Shown here: piece by piece, positions 35,601 through 47,600 of the stretch
How the letters are laid out: each line of letters starts with the position of its first letter
Position numbering within the stretch: position 1 is the stretch's first letter
NCBI RefSeq assembly: GCF_964656455.1
Contig: NC_135717.1
Location: forward strand, 7,068,001-7,132,000
DNA: 64,000 nucleotides
Direction of reading: 5' to 3'
From: Halichoerus grypus
Taxonomy: Eukaryota; Chordata; Mammalia; Carnivora; Phocidae
Notes under the pieces: generated by a model
What the model saw: the letters and a program-made list of their open reading frames with translations, nothing else
Told to the model about the DNA's origin: nothing
The model's database searches: none
Translations under genes and position numbers: made by a program

Positions 35601-38600
35601 TGGGGAAGGACAAGCCACTTTTCTGTAGTAGAGAGTATATGGTTTGCTTTGTGTCCCAAGTCCCAAAGAGGAGCAGGTGTGTGGTCTGAACACTCACCTG
35701 TATACTGATCTGTTCTGCCTCTTGAGCCATCATCAGGGCTGCTCCCAGCTTCTGGTTGCAGTCCTTGTTCCTGCACTTTTTCTGAAATAGAGGAAGATTA
35801 AAGTCAATGATCAATATTAAAGAAGTGACTCCAACATACTGCTACTCACCAGACATGATCTTTAACTACGTTTATTTCCAGTTCCTGATATTGATCTGAT
35901 ACTCCTATTCTTAATCTTTTGAGCTTAGAGACACAATCTCCCTTTATCCCCCCATAACAAACCTGTTACCAGTTGCTAGCAATACAGTCAACCAACATTT
36001 TGGTGTCCTCTCCACAGTAAATCCCATGAAAATTTGGAGAGGCAAGATTAAAGGAGCTCAGGTGATTCCACTTTTAAGCTTCTCACAAATTTCTTCAGAT
36101 CCAGCGACTTGATTTAATACTGCTTAATTTTTGAAGGCCCCAGAGCTGCTGGGCCTCTGCTTATTTCTAAGGCTGGCTGAACCCAAAGTGATTATAGGCA
36201 GGAAATATTATTTAGTTCATTCAGTGGTTCTCAACCAAGGAAGGTTTTGCCTCCCAGAAGATATCTGGCAATGTCTAGAGACAATTTTTTTGGTTGTCAC
36301 AACTGAGGCCAGAGGCAGTAGCATCCCCTGGCTAGATGTCAGTAGAGGCCAGGGATGCTGTTAAACATGCTAAAATACATAGGACTGCCCTCCACAACAA
36401 AGAATTATCAGGCCCCAAATGGTACCTGACTGAGAAACCCTGAGTTGATATGTGCCCTCATTTCTGCCACACCTGCCTTGGCTAAACTGTAGAAAACTGC
36501 AGTCTTCAGGAAGACCCCCTACCTGCAGGCAAGGAAGGAGACTAAGAAAAATCATTATCCCGCTGCAATCCTGGGTAGAAAGAAGAGTCCCTCATGAATA
36601 ACCTCACCTTTGCACACTTGGTCAGACATGGGACTTCCTCCCAACACAGCTTCCCCTGGGAGAAAATCAGGTTAAATAAAAGGCAGATTTAGTTTTCAGG
36701 TTCCCTGTATCACAACTGACCCCCAGGGGTTGCTTACCACTCCAGCTAGCTCCAGGGACAGCTCCTGGAAGTTCTTTAGCATGTTGACTGGGATCCAAGC
36801 ACGAGAGACTGTTTCTCCAAAAAATGTCACATGGTATTTAGACTGAAATAAAAAATGGTTTTCTTACGGCCTCTTGTCCTTCTCTTTGCTTTGGCCCTCT
36901 AGCCAGAAAAGGTGGGGGAAGAACTGAGGATTCATAAAAGGAAGGAGGTGCTGGGCCTCATCTGATGCCATAAACCTGACCCACCTACCCTACCTCAGTC
37001 TGTTCTTCCGTCCTGACCTCAGGAATCCTAACCAACGCACATTTATCAGAACCATAAATGTCCTAGTAATGATTAAATATTTAATTAGATACAAGTTTAT
37101 ATGTGGGTAGTTATTTCTGTCTTTGTCACTCTAGTTAAGTGTCTGTTTCTGCTGATGTCTGCTGGCTATGTCTGTTTCTAATTCTGTACACCTGTTAGGA
37201 TAGATTTGCTCACTACTTTGGCCTGAGCCAGGAAAACTCACCGGCAGGGAATCAAGATGAGAAGCAAAAAGAAAATATTCCCCCAGGTCAGGATCAGATT
37301 CTACCATGCCTGGCCACCTGGAGAAAACAAACAGGTTTAGGGGATAGAAGAGGAAGGGTTTAGATGAACACAACACAAACTCATCAATACACATGTACAG
37401 AAAGGGGAAATAGGTTTTGCAAAAAAAAAAAAGGATCTCAAAGACAGACCCCTCCTTGTGGATCTCCCTCAGTAGTCTAACAAATGACTAAAGAGACTTC
37501 TATCAGTGTACAAAGAAACTCAAAATCTTCCTAGTAAGAGTATCTTACCCTTCTAGGCCTTCCATCAACCCTGAGAAAAAAATCTTCTGATTAGGGACAT
37601 CTCCAGAGAAGAAACCATCCTACCCATCTTCATTCTCTCTACTTTATATATACGTCATAACTCAATGTTTAAAAAATGCCTTAAAGCCACCTTCCTTTTT
37701 CTATCCACTCAGGGTAGAATTGGTAGACCTTTTCTTCCAGGGAGATACCTCCCTGTGAAACCTCTAGAAAATGCATTCTTTCAAAGCCTCCAGGCTTGGG
37801 ACTTTATCTTTTCCCTCATCCCATGTTCTTTCTAAGGCAGGTACCATTTCCATTATAAATACTCTCCATTTCCTTCCCTCTCTGCTTGAATCTACCACCT
37901 CCAAGTTCATGAAGGATGCTCTGACTATGCCATGGTGCCCTACCAGGGGTAACCGTATTGCTTGGCCCAGATGATGGATCCTGGGATGTAGGAGGCATAG
38001 GCCACATCACTCTCACGCCCTGTCCAGGACTCCTCAGGGATGTCACAGCGATTATACCTCAAGTCTGGCAAAAGAGAGAAGGAATGAAGGGAAGGAAAGA
38101 ACCCCATCAGAGAAAAATCTGGATGAGGGCAGGAGAAAGGACAAGAATACGCAGCAGGTGGGACCAAAAGGGCACCTGGGAGATAGGCATGGAGGAAGAA
38201 CAAAGACCCGTGGAGGATATGCAGCTACACATAGAGGAGGAGTGCTGCCTCCTTGTACTTTACAGAGATTCCAAACTGCGGCCTATATCCCACATTATCT
38301 GACACTGCTTCCATCTATATAACATCATGACAGTCATTTTTCTGAGACTCTGTTATCTCATCTGTGAAAATAATTGGGCTGGGCTTAGATCATCATAATC
38401 TCTTTCAAGTGGTTTCAAACATTCTAGAATTCTAAGCCACTGGCTCTCTCTCACCTACTTTCCCCCCATATATCCCATATCCCTTCTTATCCACCAACCC
38501 AATACCAACAATCTAGCCAGGACCAACCGGGTCAGACTAATGCTGAAGAAGGGGGAATTCACTCAGAATCTACATTTAGATCTCAGGCCCTTCCCACAAC

Positions 38601-41600
38601 ATAACTCTTCAGGGTGTCTTCTTCTAGCCCATTATGCCAGATTCATCTTGATATGACAGGATGATCCCTTCCTCTCTCCCAAACACTACAAGGACCCCTG
38701 GAATTATAACTACATCTACGACATATTTAATCTAAGGGATACATACAGAGAAAGAAAGGGAAGAACCATTAAAAACTAAAAAACAAAAAAGAAACCCAAC
38801 CATCTCCAGTCCTATCTACCTGTATTCTGATCACAGGACCAATTATCAGGAAGCACTGAGGGGTCAATGTTCCCACAAAGCCGCCTCCACTTCTCACAGT
38901 TTGGGGAGGAACACTGGACCCAGACGAGGCATTGACCTGCAAGAAGAAAAAAAAAACTGAAATGAAACAAAAATATGCCCTTCCTTCTTCAGTCCAACTA
39001 AAATCAATGTACTCCCTTCAAAATCACACAGCCTTAGGGATCAACTAGTCTAATCCTAGATTTATAAATGGGAAAACTAAGCTCAGAGAAGATAATTGAC
39101 TTGCTGAAGATCAGTCTAAATTGGTGGCAGAGCTAAACTCGGGCCCCAGGTCTCACATATAAATCTTTCTCCTATGCCATACTATTAATCTCTCCTTCCC
39201 CCAAGGAGAAAAGGAGTGTTTCCTGTATTGACAGTTCTTGAAAAGTTTGGCCAGCATCTTTCCAGCTAGTGCCTCGTTCTCTGCTGGCCTGTCACTACTG
39301 GAAAGTTCTTTTGAAGAGCTAACCAGCATCTCTTTTGTGTACAACATCCAGAGTTCCTGAGTCCCAGCTGATTTACCTGTCACCAAATCACCAAGTTGCA
39401 GTCTTTGGGACCAACAGCCCTGAGTTTAACCCCTTCCAAAAGACAGAGATAAGCCTACCAATTCAACCAACTATTTACTTCAGGCCTTGCTCAAAGGCCA
39501 AGCATTCCTTTTATCCATTACCTTCCAAACCCTTATCCCCACCTTTCTTTATCCCAACACCTGCTAAGTTGACCCAATGCCCCTCACAGGCTCTCCTCTC
39601 TCTGTCCCAAATCCTTCCACTATGTTCTTTAGAATTCTAGACAAGAGCAACAAAAAATCCACATATCTTCAACTTCTCTGAACATCCATCTCCTTTTCGA
39701 AACCTGGTGATGCACTAATGACAATGCCCCTACCCGACCCCACCCCACCCACAGCCCTCTAAGTGGAGTCTGTTCCCTCTCTCACACCCCAGGCCAGAAA
39801 GTGGGGTCAGCATCATCCTTACTCATCACCACTTCCAGACCATTACTATCCTCCTTCCTATAAAAACCCTTCCTGGGGCACCTGGGTGGCTCAGTTGGTT
39901 AAGCATCTGCCTTCAGCTTGGGTCATGATCTTGGGGTCTTGGGATCAAGTCCCGCATCGGGCTCCCCGCTCGGACAGGAGTCTGCTTCTCCCTCTGCCCC
40001 TCTCCCTGCTCGTGTGCTCTCTCTCTCTCTCAAATAAATAAATCTTAAAAACAAAAAAACAAAAAAAACAAAAACCCTTCCTTCCTTGAGATCCATGCCA
40101 TGGGACTACACCACCCTCTCGTCTCCCTTGAAAAGATGCTGGCATCTGGTTCAGCCTTCTCCTCCTCCTATCCATCTCCTGCCCTCATTCCAGATGACTG
40201 CTGTTCTCAAGAGGTAACTCAAGGAAGCACCCCATTCTCTGAGTTCCTTGGTCTTTTCCTCCATGCTACCTCAGTAATGCACTTCACTTTCGTGATGCAC
40301 TCCCCTCCTGCATGCCCCACTCAGTCATCCGTAGGGACCTCACACACCCTTGAACCCACTTATCCAAACATCCCTCTCTGATAAAAAAATGCCCCATCCT
40401 TCCACCTCACTTGCCCAAAGACCTCTAAGGAACTTTCACTTTATCTAGATCACCAATCCACTGGCCCCTAACTTCTTCCCAATCTAGTAGCGATCTCCTT
40501 TCTTCACTATACTTACTCAGGTTTGACTCCTTAGATTCTCTTGCAGACATCTTCAACTCCCTTGCCCTCTGTCCTTCTTCCCACCTAGCTGGCCCAACAC
40601 AACCTTGAATAAACACATTCTACCTTTTCTGTGCCTACATTCATTCAACTGAGCATTGCTAGAGAAATATCACATAACCAGGCACATGGGTCTACACCAT
40701 ACCATCACAATTAACAATATCAACCAATATGTTTCTCCAATGAGTTCATTTGCCCACTGTCAAGTTTTACCTTCCATGCCTGAACATAAGGGATGCCCTC
40801 CATCCCCCTGAAATCGGCCCTCAGAGAAGCAGTTGACTTATATTTGGGTCCTTTCAAGGTAGTTCATATTATGCATCACATTCTGATTAATTTAATTTGA
40901 AGAAAAAAGCACTGATCAGGAACGATACGTTAGTCTGAAAAGACAGCAGCAGAGCCTGGAACACACACGTGTGTGCGGCACCACAGCAACCGCCGTGGGT
41001 CAGTGAGATCCACACCTCCAGTAATGCTGGTAGGCAAGGCTTGCAGTGACAGGCAGCCATGCCACTTGGGGCCTGCCTTCTTCCACGCTGCGCTCCTGGG
41101 CAGCCCCTCCATCGCTGCTACCACCCCCGTCCCACGACGATGAGAATGTCTAGCCCAAACAGATCTTTACCTTCTGCCTCAGCAACCAGAGAAAGCTGAG
41201 CAAGGACCAAGACAGAAGGACTATAATTCGGAGTTAGAGGCGGATGCCGCTGGGCAATCCACAGAGAGCCCCTGTGGACCTGGCTCAGGCACAGGCCTCC
41301 TGTGAGGGTGCCCAACAAGCCAGCCCTGCCTCTGGGCCAATGGACGGTTGTATCAGGACTCTGCACTGGCCCGGCTAGCCCAGGTCCACTGGAACCTTCT
41401 GTGTTGGCTTCCTACCTGGGTTTTCTTCTGATCACTATGTGCTGGCATCTTGTGTCTTTGATATGATAATATAAAATCTGGAAACTTTGTATACATAAAA
41501 ACAATATCATCCAAAAAAGCCAAACCAGAACAAAACAAAACAAAAAGAGCTGCCAATGATAGTTTTTGATGTTTATAGAGGAGACCTACCAAGACTAGAA

Positions 41601-44600
41601 AAAAGAGTGGGAGAAGGGGCCAGGGACCATAAAAGTAAACACAGATTAATAAAATAAATGGTTGGTTGTGAAAATAATGAATATTCATGAGCAAATGAAT
41701 GGAGAAAAGTCATCCTAATGATGTAGAACTAGGTATTTGTGTGGCTTGGGATAAAATTTCTAATGACAGCAACACACGGTTCTTTAAAGTTTCCTTTCAA
41801 ACAACTTAGAAGAGAGGATGATGTGCTCCAGAAAACTGTTTGAGGCTCACGACACAGCTCTATGATAATGAAGACTGATGTCACAGACACACAAAGAACA
41901 TTTCAGTGGACACCTGTTTCCTTGGGTTCTGTGATCCTTCCTCCTTCCGTTTCGCCCTCTCCCCACCCTCCACTCTTTCTGGCATTTTCCTCCTCCTTCT
42001 CCACTCAGTCTCCAAATGTTGGGATCCCAAAGCCCAGTCACGGGCCTTTGCTCCCATGCTACACTTTCTCCTGAGGCGAGCTCGCCCGTTCCTACAGGTT
42101 TGAGACCCATCTCCACACCTGACCACAGACAGATGAATAATACTTCTAGCTTTTGTTCTGAGCTCCAGATCCCTACAGGCACCTCGCTCTTTGACATCAC
42201 CATTTGGATGTCTCACAAAGATCTCAAACCTAACAGGCCCAAACCCAAATGCTTGATCTTATCCCACAATGTGTTCTTCCTCCACTTTTCCCCACCTTCT
42301 CTCATGTAACTTGCTCAAGCCAGAAACCAATCATCTTTAACATATTCTCGTCTCTCTCTCACACAATATCCAATTCACTACCAAGTTTTGACAAGTTTAC
42401 CTCTAAAACATATCTTAAAACCATCCACTTCTGTTTCCACTTTCATCATCCTCCTCCAAGCCACCAAAGTATCTAATCCTAGGACTCACTTGTCTACTCT
42501 TGTCCCTACATACTTCATTCGCCAATTAATCACCAAAGGGAGTCTTTTAAAATACTAATTTGATGACATCACTCCCCTGGTGAAGACTCATCAGTGGTTT
42601 CCCACTGCACTGAGGATAAAATCCTCACTTTGTACATTCATCCAGAGCCACTTTCCTGCCTTGCTTCTCCTTGCTCTCCAAACTCCAATCACACTGACTT
42701 CCTTTTAATACCCAGAATATGCCAAACTGCACTCTCCCTAAACTCTTTCTCCTACTCCTGCTCCTCCTTCGGATTTCAGCTTAACAGCCATCTCCTTACA
42801 GCTGCATTCCCTGACTGGCCCAATCTTGATTAGGTCTCCCTTATTTCCTGTGATGACACTCCATTCTTTTCCCTCACTTCATACAAATGGATTGTATTTA
42901 TCAGATACTGCCCTTCCTCCTTCCTACTCCAGGAGGACTCACCTGTCCCTGGCAACTGGAAGAAACAGGAAGAGCAGTCCATTTACAGCCAGAGGCTTAC
43001 ATATTCACGACAATCACAATTTGACTCAATGAGCACTGCCTAAGGAGTGGACTTTCCATTTCCCAGTGAAAATCCAATCCTTGCCTTAATACTGAGAGGT
43101 GCAGGAGATGGAACACCGCCACCCAGACCACCCAATTGCCCAAATGAGACTTACACCTCCAGCTCCTTATGTTACCATGTCATCATAACACAAGAAGCAG
43201 TTTATTGCCTTGGACTATCCTGTGTGATACCTAGAGTTTTCTTTTTCTTTTTCTTTTTTTTTTAAGATTTTTATTTATTTATTTGACAGAGATAACAAGA
43301 GCAGGAACACAAGCAGGGGGAGTGAGAGAGGGAGAAGCAGGCTTCCGGCTGAGCAGGGAACCCGATGCGGGGCTCGATCCCAGGACCCCGGGCTCATGAC
43401 CTGAGCCAAAGGCAGACGCTTAACGACTGGGCCACGCAGGTGCCCCTGCCTAGAGTTTTCTTTTCTTTCTTCTTTTTTTTTTTTAGAGTTTTCTTTCAAG
43501 TACCTACAAGCCTGTTTTTGGTGCAAGCCTGTTTTCCCCCCAGATTGTTAAGTGTATTTATTTTCAAAATTTTAAACATACTAACATATCATCTGATCTC
43601 TTTTATTTCTCATTCTAAAATTTCCCAAAATTATCATGGTTATAACCTATATTTGTTTATTACCCAATACACTAAAACCATGAGTTCTATGAAAGAAAGG
43701 ATTATCTATTTTGTTCACCACTGTATTTCCAATACCTAGCACACTGCCTGGAATAGAACATAAGGCATTAATAACTACTGTTAAAAGAATAAATAAATCT
43801 ATATCCATGTTTATCTTCCTTCCATCTAATCTCAAAGGCTAAAGTGTCCTTTCTAAGAATAAGCCCTGTGGCTCTCTTCTCATTCCCTTCAATCTCTCCT
43901 CTTTTGTTCTTCTTTTTTAAGTAGGCTCCGTGCCCAGAGTGGAGCCCAACACGGGTGCTGAACTCACAACCCTGAGATCAAGACCTGAGCTAAAATCAAG
44001 AGTCGGACGTTTAACCGACTGAGCCACCCAGTCACCCCAATCTCTCCTTCTTTATAAACAATTTTCCCTCAGCATATACATATGCTAACAACACACAGGT
44101 CAAATCTCTTTCTTTTAAAAGAAAGTTAAAAAAAGAAAAGCCGCCCCTCAACTCTACACCCACTCCCCTCTATTTACCATTTTCTTCATCCTGGTTTTCA
44201 CATCTAAACTAATTGAAAAAGTACTTATTCTTCAACCAGCTAAACTGGCCATTCACCCTTACCAACCCATATGAGTGCTCTAATCAAGACCTTAGTAACT
44301 TCCTAACTGTAACATCATTGAGCATTTTCAAATCTTTATCCTCTTTGATGTCTCTGTAGCAGCAGTGGACAAGGCTAAACGCTTCCTCTTTCTTGAAATT
44401 TTCTCCTACCCTGACATCTGTGATGTCATACTCTCCTAGATCTCCTTCCACGTCCATAAGTTTTCTCTTAGTTCTTAGTTTTCTCCCCGTGCAGTTCTTC
44501 CTGTGCTCAACCCTAAACATTATGTTCCCCCTAAACATAATGGGTTTTCTATTCACTGCTCTTCTCCATGTCTTCCTCTTGGAAAATTTCATCCAGATTC

Positions 44601-47600
44601 CCAAATCCGTATTCCCGGATCTCTTTCTTGGATACTAAAGCTCTTTCTTGGATGCTAAAGCTCATCACAGATCCCCTAACTTGTTCAAAGCTGAATTCAC
44701 CATCTGAAATGTGCTCTTTCTTCTATATTCTCCATTTCAAATGATGGTTCTTTCAGCCACTCAGGTCAGAAAACAGGATCATCCTGAAGGCCTCACTCTC
44801 CTTCACCTCTCAGATCTAACTGGCAACCATACCATACTGGTCTTTCCTCCTAAAAATCTCAACGTTGTCTCTTCTTCTTCACTGCTACTGTCTTCCTCAC
44901 TTGGATCACTATTTCTGTGGGTCTAGTTGTGCTCCCACCAATTCATTTTCCATGCCAGTGGCAGGGTGAGCTTTCTAAAACACAAATCTTACCAAGTTTT
45001 CCCTACTTAATGCCAGTGGTTCCTCTTTACCTTTTTTTTTTTTTTTTTAAGATTTTATTTATTTATTTGACAGAGAGAGACACAGCGAGAGAGGGAACAC
45101 AAGCAGGGGGAGTGGGAGAGGGAGAAGCAGGCTTCCCACAGAGCAGGGTGCCCGATGCAGGGCTCAATCCCAGGACCCCGGGATCATGACCTGAGCCGAA
45201 GGCAGACGCCCAACGACTGAGGCACCCAGGCACCCCTCCTCTTTACTTTTAAAATAAAATTCAAAAAAAAAATTAAATTAAATTAAATTAAAATTCCTTA
45301 GCCTGACATGTAAGGCCCTTGCATGCTTCTAGCCTTATCTCCCCCTACAACCGCCTACCCACCCCCATACACCCAAAAGCTACAACCATTAGCTCTCCTC
45401 CATAACTTTGCCAATAAATATCAGATAACCATTTACTCTGACCCCCATCCCCCCCTCGGTTCACCTGACTAAATTATACTTCTGACATATGGCTCAAAAC
45501 GTATCTTTTCTTGGAAACTTTTCCAGATCTACTCCCGACTTGCAGCTTTCTTGTTTGCCTTCCTCACAAGCCCGCTTCCCTTCCAACAGGCATATATTAA
45601 TTTCTTCTGAATTTATTCAGCACCTCCTAAAATTGCTGGTATATAGTAAGCACCCAACAACTATGGATTATATGACTGAATAAATGAATTAATGAATTCT
45701 TTCTCTTCCACGGCATATCCCTGACAAGTAGCTATGAGAGATAAATTACAGTCTTTGCAGAATTTCCTCCAGCAACCTAACCCTTGCCTCTCTCCGTCTC
45801 TATCTTCAATTTTCAAGCCCAGGTAAAGTTTTCCAAATCATGCTGAACTCACCAAAACCACCGCCTTCTCCTTTTTGTTGGTTTCTGGTCTGAGAATCAT
45901 CTTGAACTGGTTTTTTCAGTTGGTCTTTCTGTCTCTGCTCATGTCCACTTTGGGCCTTTTCCATTTTCTCATCTTCTGGGAAGACAAAACAAAACATTGT
46001 AGGGTAGGGAGATGAAGAGAATGTAGATAGTAAGGCCAGTGAAAGAAGGAAGAAGAATCATAGCCTAAGAGTTTCAAGCCTTGGGCTGAAGATTCTCTGC
46101 CTGCCCACTGTCCCATTCCCTAATTCTGTGCCATAGGTACTTGAGCCAGATGTCAAAGTATATCTGACTGTACTTACGAGCTCCCTTCTTTCCTTTGCTT
46201 AGGGAAGGGCTGTTGAATTTCTTCTCAGAGGGTGCAGGATCTGGCTGGCCTGGCTTGGATGTCTTTATCACAGAGGTTACTCCAGCTTCCTCAGTGGCTG
46301 AAATCTCTAGAATATGTGGTGCCATTACCCTCTCTCTGAAAATAATATTTTTTTCTTTAATGAAAAGGCAAGAAGGAGGAATATGTCATACCCTCCTTTT
46401 GAAAAAAAAACCCAAGGGTAAAAGTCAGGAAGATAGAAGAATCCTAGGCTCTCTAAGGCTTCCTGAGGCCATTTTATCCATCTACTTGCCTATTTTTCCC
46501 AATTCAAACAGGTATCTTTCCTGAGCTGAGAGAAATTCATAGAGATATGAGAACGACTAGATAGACAGATAACCATTTACCAATGCTAAGTCCACCCTGT
46601 GGTCAACTCGCCTCACTGGGATAAACTTACCCATCAGCATTGTCATTATCAGTAGAAGAAGCAATTCCTGGTTCCTTGTTTAATTGGGTGCATCTTACGG
46701 GCTGGGCACGGGAAGTCTCTGCAAAATCAAGGCTAGATCCCATCTCTCCCAAAACAAAATACTATATGCAGAGAAGCAATTAAGAAAATACTGATTCGAT
46801 TATTTCCAAATGGCAGCCTTCCATTAAAATGTCTTCCACCTGTTGTCTGGAAGAGCCCACCTTTGGAGTTTTGTCATATCACAGAACTTTAAGTCTTTAA
46901 ATTCTCAGAAAAAAACTACAAATCTGTATCTTTCGGCAAGCCTTTCCAGATTGATCTGCCTTATTCCAGGATAGCCAGGTAATGTCAATTTTATTTTGTG
47001 TACATACCAGAAATTTTACACCACTGTGTTTTATATCATTTGTTCCTGAAACTTTCTCTAAGAATAGAAGTACACCTACGAATAGCTGAAAACATCAAAC
47101 TATTCCCCTTCTCCTCAGGACATACGGTGAAGTCCTCAGGGCCTACACTATAGAGTTCTTCATTCCAAAAGTCAAATCCCTGAGCATAATGTTTAAACAG
47201 TATTGGAATCAGAAATATACAAGGGTAGATGGAAACTACATTCTTTGAATCCGAGAAATACAATTTATCGTTTCTAAGTAGATTGTAAACATGTAAAAAT
47301 GAATTTAAGTTACATTTTAAAAAACAATCTGAGACTATATTTTTATTCTGAAGTCAATGTAACTCACTTTTCTAAAAGCCTGTACCCCCTGTCTAAGGTG
47401 GTTTATAGTCCTGTTGATAGAAGATGAACTATTTAAAAATATTTCAAAGTCCATCTAGTATTTCCTTACTTAGAAAACTAGAAGGAAGGAGAACAGATGT
47501 CAACTTACTCTACCCCTCAGATAACAGTTTGTCTAACTGAAATCTTCTTCTCTCACTATAAGCCATACCCAAGCACTCCTGGAGGGACTTCCGTAGCACA

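Larger units (their letters stand above)
38937..45852. other. ZCWPW1 intron before the CW exon
   Basis: 6.9 kb without exons that I can support. It holds a MIR (39010-39160), two full SINEs (39875, 43245), an old SINE (43910), and two long L2 fragments in reverse. Around 40950-41450 there is GC-richer sequence with no recognisable gene. Confidence 0.6.
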
